A DNA stretch of 64,000 nt from Rugamonas sp. A1-17 (GTDB lineage: Bacteria; Pseudomonadota; Gammaproteobacteria; Burkholderiales; Burkholderiaceae_D): positions 62,001-126,000 of the forward strand of contig JAJLPB010000002.1 in assembly GCA_025548565.1 (NCBI GenBank). The letters are read 5' to 3'. Below, piece by piece: positions 51,765 through 59,114 of the stretch; position 1 is the first letter of the stretch; each line of letters begins with the position of its first letter. The notes beneath the pieces are model-generated. The model had not been told where the DNA came from, made no database searches, and saw only the letters and a program-made list of their open reading frames with translations. A program made the translations under genes and the position numbers.

Positions 51765-52099
51765 CAGTGGGTGCTCCCGATAAAGGAATGGGCGTCTGAC
51801 GCCAGGGTGTAGGTCGGGATGTAGTCGCTGACGAGATTATGCGTGTGCAGCATGGCGCCGGGCGCCACGTCGGCAGTGACGGTGCCGATGATGGCGCCGT
51901 AGCGCAGCACCTTGTCGCCGGCCGTGAGCGCGCGGCGCGCCACCTTGTAGCCCAGCGGGATGTCCTCGGCCAGGACGGCGACCGCGCCATCGATCTCCAA
52001 TGCTTCGCCGGCCACCAGCGGCACGCGGGCGATCAGGCAGTTGTCTTCGGGCGCCATCAGCAGCAGGCGCGGCGCCGATGGGGGGATGGGTGTGGACAT
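51764..52099 (-). CDS. UxaA-family dehydratase, small SAF-domain subunit
   Basis: The protein has 111 residues from the ATG at 52099, with AAGGA 7 bases upstream. It is a SAF domain as found at the N-terminus of altronate dehydratase: MAPEDNCLIAR, EDIPLGYKVARRAL, GDKVLRYGAIIG and the metal-contacting HTHN at residues 85-88. It pairs with the large subunit that follows at once. It is the first gene of the minus-strand operon and faces the dehydrogenase at 52199 across a 99-bp shared promoter. Confidence 0.87.
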   Translation of the reverse strand: MSTPIPPSAPRLLLMAPEDNCLIARVPLVAGEALEIDGAVAVLAEDIPLGYKVARRALTAGDKVLRYGAIIGTVTADVAPGAMLHTHNLVSDYIPTYTLASDAHSFIGSTH

Positions 52100-52137
52100 G
52101 GATGGTTCCTTACGCATAAAAGTCGGCATCAACCGCT

Positions 52138-52170
52138 CGATTGTATTCGATATATCACGTACAATACAAG
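52138..52170. promoter_or_regulatory. Divergent promoter/operator of the sugar-acid operons
   Basis: TTGTATT (52141-52147) and AATACAA (52163-52169) are perfect inverted arms. Each arm holds a TACAAT -10-like hexamer, one per direction (52140-52145 minus, 52160-52165 plus), so one bound regulator could block both operons. The left half recurs at 59050-59067 before the GH97 gene. Confidence 0.55.
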
Positions 52171-52198
52171 CACATCCAACCTCGATACGGAAAAATCC

Positions 52199-53212
52199 AT
52201 GATGAAAACCGTTGTTTGCCTCTCTCCCGGCGACTTGCAACTGGTCGAGCGTCCGGTGCCCCAGGCGGCGGCCGGCGAAGTGCTGGTGCGCGTGCGCCGC
52301 ATCGGCCTGTGCGGCACCGACATGCATATCTTCCGCGGCACCCAGCCCTTCCTGCAGTATCCGCGCGTGATGGGCCACGAGCTGTCGGGCGAGATCGTCA
52401 CCGCGCCCGAAGGCAGCGAGTTGAAAGCCGGCGACCAGGTCTACGTGATGCCCTACCTGTCGTGCGGCGGCTGCATCGCCTGCCGCCAGGGCAAGACCAA
52501 CTGCTGCACCAATATCCAGGTGCTGGGCGTGCACCGCGACGGCGGCATGACCGAATATGTGACCCTGCCCGAGCGCTTCGTGTTCAAGACCGACGGCATT
52601 TCCCTCGACGACGCGGCGATGCTGGAGTTCCTGGCCATCGGCGCGCACGCGGTGCGGCGCGGCGGCGTGCGGCCCGGCCAGAACGTGCTGGTGGTGGGCG
52701 CGGGCCCGATCGGCATCGCCGCCGCGCTGTTCGCCCGCCTCAAGGGCGGCAACGTGACGGTGCTGGACGGGCGCGAGGACCGCCTGGCCTTCTGCCGCAC
52801 CGCGCTGGACATCCCGCGCACGGTCACGCTGGGTGACCAGGACAAGGCGCAGCTGTCCGAGCTGACCAACGGCGAATTCTTCGACGTGGTGTTCGACGCC
52901 ACCGGCAACGTCAAGGCCATGGAGCGCGGGCTGGAATTCGTCGCCCACGGCGGCACCTATGTGCTGGTGTCGATCGTGTTGGACCGCATTTCCTTCGCCG
53001 ATCCGGAATTCCACAAGCGCGAAACCAACCTGCTGGGCAGCCGCAACGCCACCGCCGACGACTTCCGCGAAGTGCTGGCGGCGATGAAGGCGGGCCTGGT
53101 GCCGACTGGCCTGATGAACACGCACCGCACCACGCTGTCCGATTTCGTGTCGGTGCTGCCGCAGTGGATGGACCCGGCGGCTGGCGTCATCAAAGCCATC
53201 GTCGAGGTGTAA
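52199..53212 (+). CDS. Zinc-dependent dehydrogenase, LgoD-like (L-galactonate 5-dehydrogenase type)
   Basis: The protein has 337 residues; a second ATG follows 3 bases later. It is a zinc MDR enzyme with catalytic zinc ligands in GLCGTDMHIF and GHE (MGHELSG), a structural zinc cluster of four Cys in CGGCIACRQGKTNCC, and VVGAGPIGIAA for NAD(P). It is most like the RspB/YjjN group, whose E. coli member LgoD oxidises L-galactonate to D-tagaturonate. The next gene is a UxaB-like reductase, which uses D-tagaturonate, so the role fits. Confidence 0.83.
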   Translation: MMKTVVCLSPGDLQLVERPVPQAAAGEVLVRVRRIGLCGTDMHIFRGTQPFLQYPRVMGHELSGEIVTAPEGSELKAGDQVYVMPYLSCGGCIACRQGKTNCCTNIQVLGVHRDGGMTEYVTLPERFVFKTDGISLDDAAMLEFLAIGAHAVRRGGVRPGQNVLVVGAGPIGIAAALFARLKGGNVTVLDGREDRLAFCRTALDIPRTVTLGDQDKAQLSELTNGEFFDVVFDATGNVKAMERGLEFVAHGGTYVLVSIVLDRISFADPEFHKRETNLLGSRNATADDFREVLAAMKAGLVPTGLMNTHRTTLSDFVSVLPQWMDPAAGVIKAIVEV

Positions 53213-54337
53213 ATGACTTCGCCTATTCTGCAATTCGGCACCAGCCGCTTCCTTCAGGCGCACGTGGACCTGTTCGTCCAGCAGGCGCTGGAAAGCGGAC
53301 AGGCGCTGGGCCGGATCACCGTGGTGCAAACCACCGGCAGCGCGCAGAGCGCGCAGCGGGTGGCGGCGTTCAACGCGCCGGGTGGCTATCCGGTGCGCAT
53401 CCGTGGCCGCCAGGACGGCGCGGTGGTCGAACAGGAGCACCGCGTGACCGCCATCGAAGCCGCCCTGCAGGCGGACCATGACTGGCCGGCGATCCGCGCG
53501 CTGGCCGCCGGGCCGGTGCGGGTGATCGTCTCCAATACCGGAGACAGGGGATATGAGCTGTCGGCGCAGGACGGTCCGGCGCTGCTGGGCGCGGACACGC
53601 CGCCGCGCAGCTTCCCCGCCAAGCTGCTGGTGCTGCTGCACCGGCGCTACCTGCAAGGCGCCGCGCCGGTCACGCTGTATCCGTGCGAGCTGGTGGCCAA
53701 CAACGGCAGCGTGCTACGCGATCTGGTGTGCCAGCTGGCGCGCGACTGGGGCCTGGACGACGGCTTCCTCGCCTACCTGGGCGGCGCCTGCGTGTGGATC
53801 AATTCACTGGTGGACCGCATCGTCTCCGAGCCGATCGAGCCGGCCGGCGCGGTGGCCGAGCCTTACGCCATCTGGGTGATCGAGGCGCAGCCCAACATGG
53901 TCCTGCCTTGCACCCATCCGCAGATCGTCGTCACGGACCAACTGGAGCCGTACGAGCGGCGCAAGCTGTTCCTGCTAAACCTGGGCCACACCTTCCTCGC
54001 CGAGCAATGGTTGCGAACCAGCCGCGCCGTCGACGAGACAGTGCTGCAGGCGATGGCCGATCCCGAACTGCGCGCGCAGCTGGAAGCGCTGTGGGAGGAG
54101 GAAGTGCTGCCGGTGTTCGACGCGCTGGGCGAGGCCGGCATCGCGCGCGCCTACCTGGCGCAGGTGCGCGACCGCTTCACCAATCCCTTCCTGGCGCACC
54201 GGCTGGCCGATATCGCGCAGAACCACGAGCAGAAGAAGCAGCGCCGCCTGCTGCCGGTGGTGGCGCTGGCCACCGAACAAGGCCTGTCGCTGGCTCAGCC
54301 GCGCCTGCGCGCCGCACTGCTGCGGGAGGCGGCATGA
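53213..54337 (+). CDS. uxaB: Tagaturonate reductase-like (UxaB/mannitol dehydrogenase family)
   Basis: The protein has 374 residues, and its ATG directly follows the previous stop codon. The polyol dehydrogenase family is shown by LQFGTSRFLQAHVDLFVQQA, IVSNTGDRGYEL, YPCELVANNGSVL, the WINSLVDRIVSEP segment and the C-terminal NHEQKKQRRL. UxaB reduces D-tagaturonate to D-altronate with NADH. It is shorter than E. coli UxaB (about 480 residues). Uronate isomerase (UxaC) is not in the window, so the tagaturonate probably comes from L-galactonate rather than galacturonate. Confidence 0.82.
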   Translation: MTSPILQFGTSRFLQAHVDLFVQQALESGQALGRITVVQTTGSAQSAQRVAAFNAPGGYPVRIRGRQDGAVVEQEHRVTAIEAALQADHDWPAIRALAAGPVRVIVSNTGDRGYELSAQDGPALLGADTPPRSFPAKLLVLLHRRYLQGAAPVTLYPCELVANNGSVLRDLVCQLARDWGLDDGFLAYLGGACVWINSLVDRIVSEPIEPAGAVAEPYAIWVIEAQPNMVLPCTHPQIVVTDQLEPYERRKLFLLNLGHTFLAEQWLRTSRAVDETVLQAMADPELRAQLEALWEEEVLPVFDALGEAGIARAYLAQVRDRFTNPFLAHRLADIAQNHEQKKQRRLLPVVALATEQGLSLAQPRLRAALLREAA

Positions 54338-55284
54338 CTATGCAGAGCAACGGCGCCTTCTGGTCGGTGGGCGAATGCATGCTGGAGCTGCGTCCGCAAT
54401 CGCAAGGCACCCTCGCCCACGCGGCGGCCGGCGACAGCTACAACACGGCGGTCTATCTGAAACGGCTGGCGCCCGGCATGCCGGTGCGCTACGTCAGCGC
54501 GCTGGGCGACGACGCGATGAGCGCTTTGATCCGCGACCACATGCGGGACGAGCGCATCGACGACAGCCTGATCGACATCCGCGCCGGCGGCACGGCGGGG
54601 TTGTACGCGATCGCGACCGACGCCAACGGCGAGCGCCGCTTCACCTACTGGCGCGCGCAGTCCGCCGCGCGCGGCATGCTGTCCGCCACGCACCTCGCGC
54701 AACTGGGCGCGCAGATGGCCGGGTGCCGCGTGCTGCTGCTGACCGGGATCACGCTGGCCATCCTGGACGACGAGCGGCGCGCCGCCCTGCTGTCGCTGGC
54801 GGCGCAGGTGCGCGCGGCCGGCGGCTGGGTCGCGCTGGACAACAACTACCGCCCCGCGTTGTGGGATGTCGCCACCGCGCGCGCATGGATGCAGCGCGCG
54901 GCGCAGGTCTGCACGCATGCCCTGTTCAGCTTTGACGACGAAGTCCTGCTGCATGCCGACCGCAGTCCGGCCGAGGCGCTGGCGCGCATCGCGGCCATCG
55001 GCGTGCCGGAAGTGGTGCTCAAGCTGGGCGCGGACGGCTGCCTGATCGGCGGCGCGGCACAGCATACGACGCGGCCGACTCACGTCCCCGCGCTGGCAGT
55101 GCGCGCGGTGGACACCACCGCCGCCGGCGACAGCTTCAACGCCGGCTATCTGGCGCGGCGCCTGCGCGGCGCGTCCGCCGTCCAGGCGGCGGAATTCGGC
55201 TGCGCGGTGGCCGCCGCCGTGGTGACGCATCCGGGCGCTATCATACCGGCTGCAGCCCTTCCCTCTTTGAACACGGAGCCTTGA
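54334..55284 (+). CDS. kdgK: PfkB-family kinase, probable 2-keto-3-deoxygluconate kinase
   Basis: The protein has 316 residues from the ATG at 54334 (GGAGG 5 bases upstream, 4-base overlap with uxaB). It has the ribokinase fold: AGDSYNTAVYLKRL near the N-terminus, the VALDNNYRPALW segment and the catalytic DTTAAGDSFNAGYL motif near the C-terminus. It phosphorylates 2-keto-3-deoxygluconate to 2-keto-3-deoxy-6-phosphogluconate, the next step after altronate dehydration. The aldolase (Eda) must be elsewhere. Confidence 0.85.
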   Translation: MTMQSNGAFWSVGECMLELRPQSQGTLAHAAAGDSYNTAVYLKRLAPGMPVRYVSALGDDAMSALIRDHMRDERIDDSLIDIRAGGTAGLYAIATDANGERRFTYWRAQSAARGMLSATHLAQLGAQMAGCRVLLLTGITLAILDDERRAALLSLAAQVRAAGGWVALDNNYRPALWDVATARAWMQRAAQVCTHALFSFDDEVLLHADRSPAEALARIAAIGVPEVVLKLGADGCLIGGAAQHTTRPTHVPALAVRAVDTTAAGDSFNAGYLARRLRGASAVQAAEFGCAVAAAVVTHPGAIIPAAALPSLNTEP

Positions 55285-56111
55285 TGCGCATCGACGCCCA
55301 TCAGCATTTCTGGCAACTGGCCGCGCGCCAGGGCGCATGGCCGCCGCCGGAACTCGCCCCCATCTACCGCGATTTCCATCCCGCCGACCTGACTGCGCTG
55401 CTGGCGGAGAACGGCGTGGCCGCCACAGTATTGGTGCAGTCCATGCCCAACGAGGCCGACACCCGCTACATGCTGGACCTGGCGGACCGCCACAGCTTCA
55501 TCGGCGCGGTGGTCGGCTGGACCGACCTGAAAGCGGCCGACGCGCCCGAACGCATCGCCGCCCTGGCGGCGCACCCCAAGCTGCGCGGCCTGCGGCCCAT
55601 GCTGCAGGACCTGGACGACGACCGCTGGATCGACGATCCGGCGCTGGCGCCGGCGGTGGACGCCATGCTGCGCCACGGCCTGCGCTTCGACGCCCTGGTG
55701 CTACCGCGCCACCTGCCGTCGCTGCTGGCCTTCGCGCGCCGCCACCCGGAGCTGCCGGTCGTGATCGACCATGTGGCCAAACCGGTCATGGAAGGCGCGC
55801 CGCACGCGCAGTGGCGCGACGACATGAGCAAGCTGGCGGCGCTGCCGCAAGTGGAATGCAAGCTGTCCGGCATGGTCACCGAGGCCGGCCCCGCATGGAC
55901 CGTGGAACAGTTGCGTCCCTACGCGCGGCATGTGCTGCAAGCGTTCGGACCGGAGCGCGTAATGTGGGGCAGCGACTGGCCGGTGCTCACGCTGGCCTCC
56001 GGCTACGCGGCGTGGCTGGCTGCCAGCGAGGCGCTGCTGACACATCTTAACGAGGCGCAGCGCGCGGCCGTATTCGGCCTGAACGCCCGCCGCTTCTATC
56101 AAATTGACTAA
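55284..56111 (+). CDS. Amidohydrolase-family L-fucono/galactono-lactonase
   Basis: The protein has 275 residues. The ATG shares one base with the kinase stop, and GGAG lies 6 bases upstream. It belongs to the COG3618 amidohydrolase group: RIDAHQHFWQ metal-binding start, VIDHVAKP, CKLSGMVTEA and RVMWGSDWPV. Members open sugar lactones such as L-fucono-1,4-lactone. It provides the step between the aldo-keto reductase and the dehydratase or LgoD-like enzyme. Confidence 0.87.
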   Translation: MRIDAHQHFWQLAARQGAWPPPELAPIYRDFHPADLTALLAENGVAATVLVQSMPNEADTRYMLDLADRHSFIGAVVGWTDLKAADAPERIAALAAHPKLRGLRPMLQDLDDDRWIDDPALAPAVDAMLRHGLRFDALVLPRHLPSLLAFARRHPELPVVIDHVAKPVMEGAPHAQWRDDMSKLAALPQVECKLSGMVTEAGPAWTVEQLRPYARHVLQAFGPERVMWGSDWPVLTLASGYAAWLAASEALLTHLNEAQRAAVFGLNARRFYQID

Positions 56112-56130
56112 CCGCCCCGTGCCGAACGCC

Positions 56131-56841
56131 ATGCAACCAGAGCCCCTGACCGAAACCCCGGCGTCGACGAACCGGGCGCCCGAGCCACGCATGTACCGCG
56201 TGGTCGCCGAACGCATTCAAGAGCTGATCCGCCAACAAGGCATCCTCCCCGGCGAGCGCCTGCCCGCCGAGCGCGAACTGGCCGCGTCGCTGCGCGTCAG
56301 CCGCGCGTCGCTGCGCGAGGCGCTGATCGCGTTGGAGCTGGGCGGCGTGGTCGAGGTGCGCGGCGGCTCCGGCGTGTACATGTGCGAAGCGGGGGCATCG
56401 CCGTCCGCCGTGCCGGAGGACGGTCCGGGACCGTTCGAGGTGCTGTCCGCCCGCAGCATGATCGAGACAGAGGTTGCCGCCATGGCCGCCAAGAACGCCA
56501 CCGCCGCCGCGGTGAACGCCATCCTGGCGGCGCTGCTGGAAATGGAGCGCAGCCATGAAGACCGCTCCAGCAACGAGCAGGCGGACCGCAACTTCCACCT
56601 GGCCATCGCGCGCGCCAGCGGCAACACGGCGCTGGTGGGCGTGGTCGATTACCTGTGGCGCCAGCGCAGCAGCCTGTGGCACCGGCTCAAGGAGCACTAC
56701 CGCACCGAGGAACTGCGCAAGACCACGCTGGTGGATCATCGCGCGATCTTTGACGCCATCGTCGGCAGCGATCCGGTCGCCGCCCGCAGCGCCATGCGCG
56801 CCCACCTGCAGCGCGTGAACCGCACGCTGGCCGGCGGCTAA
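56131..56841 (+). CDS. FadR-type GntR regulator
   Basis: The protein has 236 residues from the ATG at 56131; GTG at 56119 and TTG at 56104 are also possible and would overlap the lactonase gene. The winged helix is at about 20-85 (RVVAERIQELIRQQG, LPAERELAASLRVSRASLREALIALE), followed by an FCD domain (metal-binding DRNFHLAIARASGN, HRAIFDAIVG). It is the last gene of the plus-strand operon. The FadR-type domain normally binds a sugar acid, and the likely target is the palindrome at 52138-52170. Confidence 0.88.
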   Translation: MQPEPLTETPASTNRAPEPRMYRVVAERIQELIRQQGILPGERLPAERELAASLRVSRASLREALIALELGGVVEVRGGSGVYMCEAGASPSAVPEDGPGPFEVLSARSMIETEVAAMAAKNATAAAVNAILAALLEMERSHEDRSSNEQADRNFHLAIARASGNTALVGVVDYLWRQRSSLWHRLKEHYRTEELRKTTLVDHRAIFDAIVGSDPVAARSAMRAHLQRVNRTLAGG

Positions 56842-56858
56842 AGGGGACATCCGGAAGC

Positions 56859-56962
56859 CCGTCGTTCCCGCGCAGGCGGGAACCCATACAGCGCGTCGCG
56901 TCGGGCGCAGTATGGAGGGAATTCAGGCAATGCATGGATTCCCGCCTGCGCGGGAATGACGG
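56859..56962. repeat. Pair of REP-like palindromic repeats, inverted
   Basis: The unit CCGTCNTTCCCGCGCAGGCG... occurs at 56859-56890 and in inverted form at 56931-56962 (29 of 32 bases match). Each copy is itself a hairpin (TTCCCGC/GCGGGAA). It sits between convergent genes and probably serves as a terminator or mRNA stabiliser. Such repeats are common between genes of related bacteria. Confidence 0.75.
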
Positions 56963-57034
56963 ATTGGCGGTTATTCGAGGCGCCCTGACGGCCACGTCAC
57001 CCTGAACGCGACCGCTCGGGACAGCGCCGGCGCG

Positions 57035-58999
57035 TCAGCGCAACGGCTCGAGGATCACCGCCGCGCCGCCCGCCGGCGCCAGGCGCAGCGTGAGCACGTC
57101 GCGCGCCGTCACCACGCGTTCCACGCGGCGCAGCTCATTCGGCGTGTCGCCATCCTCCCACAGCGTGGCGCGATAGCGCCCGGCCGGCAGGAAGCGCAGC
57201 GGCACCGGCTCGGCGCGGCCGCCCGCCGTTTCGTCCGCCGTCATCGCGCCCAGATACCAGTTGCGGCCCTGGCGGCGCGCCAGCACGATGTCCTCGCCCG
57301 GCGTGCCGGACAGGAAGCGCGTCTCGTCCCAGGCGGTCGGCACGCGCTGGATGAAATCGAATCCGGCGGCGCCGCGATAGACCTCGGGATCGTCGGACAC
57401 CATCTGCAGCGGGCTGTCGTACACCACGTACATCGCCAGCGCCTGGCCGCGCGTGTGCTGCGTCCGCGGCATCACCTCGCGCACCGTGAAGGTGGCCGGC
57501 GTGCCGTTGTGGAAGCCGCCCGGCGTGTAGTCGAGCGGCCCGGCCAGCATGCGCGTGTACGGCAGCATCAGGTTGTGGCGCGGCGTGATGGACTTGTCCA
57601 TCTTGTCCCACTCGGCGCCGCGCACGCCCTCCTGCGTGATGAAGTTCGGATAGCTGCGCTGCAGGCCGGCCGGCACGTAGGCGCCGTGCAGGTCCAGCAG
57701 CATGTGGCGCTTGGCCGTGGCGGCCGCGACGCGCTGGTAGAAGTCGACCACGTCCTGGTCGTCGCGGTTCATGAAGTCGATCTTGACGCCCTTGATGCCC
57801 CAGCGCGCGTAGGTGTCGAGCACCTCGTCCATGCGTCCCGCCACGTGCTCCCAGTGCGCCCACAGCATCAGACCCACGTTCCTGGCGGCGGCGTAGCGCA
57901 CCAGCTCAGGCATGTCGATGCCGTCGGCGGCGCGGGTGACGTCGGTGGCCGGATTGGCGTCGCAGCAACCGCCCGGGCCGGACGCCCAGCCGGCGTCGAT
58001 CAGGTAATACGGCAGGCCGGAGGCGGCGGCGAAATCGATGAAGCGCTTGTAGTTGTCCATGCCCGGCTTCATGCCGACCAGCGGGCCGGACCACCAGTCC
58101 CACGCCGCCTTGCCCGGCCGTACCCAGCTGAAGTCGCCCCGCGGCGGCGGATTGAGGTTGCCGACCAGCTGCGACGGGATCATATCGCCGATGCGGTCGC
58201 CCATCATCACCACGCGCCACGCGGTGGTCAGCCCGGCCTGCGACACGAAGGCCGGCGAGGGACGTTTGGGCGGCGCCGACAACCGTATCCGCAGCGCCCC
58301 GCCCTCCGGCAGCAGCGCCGCGCCGGTGTAGCCGCTCAGGTTGGCCTGAGTGATGGCGTACGCGGTGCGTCCGGACGGCGCGGTGCAGACCACCGGCACG
58401 TCGTAAGCCTGGCCGGCGCGCAGTTGCGACACCTTCATGCGTTCGAACGGCACCTCGTGGGCGCCGTCGGCCACCGATGCCAGGCACTCCGGATCGCCGG
58501 CCGGCACGAAGGCGGTGCGCTCGCCGCGCAGGCGCACCGGTTCGGCGCCGTCGAGCCGGTAGCGGAAGGCCACGCCGTCGTCGTAGGCGCGCACGTCGAC
58601 GTACAGGCGGCGGCCGGCCGCCGCCTGCTCGCGGAACACCAACGTGGCGCCGCGATAACGGTCGCGCGCCTGGGCGGCCTTGGTGGCCGTCAGCGCGATG
58701 GTGCGGTCGACCTTGACGTCCTCGCGCCGCTCCAGCCGCAGCGCGCCCAGCTCGGGCACGCCGTCCAGCTCCAGCCCCAGCGGCGACGGCGCGATGACGG
58801 TCTCGCCCCGGCGCGCGACCGTGAAGCGGCCGGCGTCGTCGTCGATCTGGATGGTGGTGCGTCCGTCCGGTGACGACACCAATGCCGGCGCGGCCGAAGC
58901 CTGCGCCAGCGGCAGCAGCAGCGCCGCCGCGAGGGTCGTCAACAGGGGTTTCATCACGGCGCCGCCGGCCGCTTGCTGCGGAATTTCGCGTCTCTTCAT
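57035..58999 (-). CDS. GH97 glycoside hydrolase (alpha-galactosidase/alpha-glucosidase type)
   Basis: The protein has about 654 residues. I use the ATG at 58999 (GAGAA-like site upstream); the ATG at 58954 would give a cleaner signal peptide (MKPLLTTLAAALLLPLAQ). GH97 layout: N-terminal beta-sandwich (LVSSPDGRTTIQIDD), a barrel with PYYLIDAGWASG, GIKGVKIDFMNRDDQDVVDFYQ and SYPNFITQEGVRGAEWDK, and a C-terminal beta domain. The Asp in KIDFMNRDD is where the retaining GH97 enzymes have their nucleophile, so an alpha-galactosidase-like activity is more likely than the inverting SusB type. It could trim side chains of the same glycans. Its promoter shares a 16-18 base sequence with that of the sugar-acid operons. 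Confidence 0.85.
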   Translation of the reverse strand: MKRREIPQQAAGGAVMKPLLTTLAAALLLPLAQASAAPALVSSPDGRTTIQIDDDAGRFTVARRGETVIAPSPLGLELDGVPELGALRLERREDVKVDRTIALTATKAAQARDRYRGATLVFREQAAAGRRLYVDVRAYDDGVAFRYRLDGAEPVRLRGERTAFVPAGDPECLASVADGAHEVPFERMKVSQLRAGQAYDVPVVCTAPSGRTAYAITQANLSGYTGAALLPEGGALRIRLSAPPKRPSPAFVSQAGLTTAWRVVMMGDRIGDMIPSQLVGNLNPPPRGDFSWVRPGKAAWDWWSGPLVGMKPGMDNYKRFIDFAAASGLPYYLIDAGWASGPGGCCDANPATDVTRAADGIDMPELVRYAAARNVGLMLWAHWEHVAGRMDEVLDTYARWGIKGVKIDFMNRDDQDVVDFYQRVAAATAKRHMLLDLHGAYVPAGLQRSYPNFITQEGVRGAEWDKMDKSITPRHNLMLPYTRMLAGPLDYTPGGFHNGTPATFTVREVMPRTQHTRGQALAMYVVYDSPLQMVSDDPEVYRGAAGFDFIQRVPTAWDETRFLSGTPGEDIVLARRQGRNWYLGAMTADETAGGRAEPVPLRFLPAGRYRATLWEDGDTPNELRRVERVVTARDVLTLRLAPAGGAAVILEPLR

Positions 59000-59049
59000 G
59001 CCATTCTCATTATTCGGGTTTAACACCCGCGAAGGCGGGCGACGGAGCC

Positions 59050-59082
59050 CGATTGTATTGAATATATTAAAGACATTCAAGC
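59050..59082 (-). promoter_or_regulatory. GH97 promoter with shared box
   Basis: On the minus strand TTGAAT (59075-59080), 17 bp, TACAAT (59052-59057). The stretch CGATTGTATTnnATATAT at 59050-59067 also occurs at 52138-52155 in the divergent promoter of the sugar-acid operons, suggesting shared control. Confidence 0.5.
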
Positions 59083-59114
59083 TGATTTTTTTCGCCCGTC
59101 GCCAACAACGGCGG

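Noticed and set aside
52138..52170. A TetR-type TGAC-N6-GTCA site in the sugar-acid promoter
   Set aside because: The sequence has a different palindrome (TTGTATT/AATACAA), so it is not part of the TetR set.
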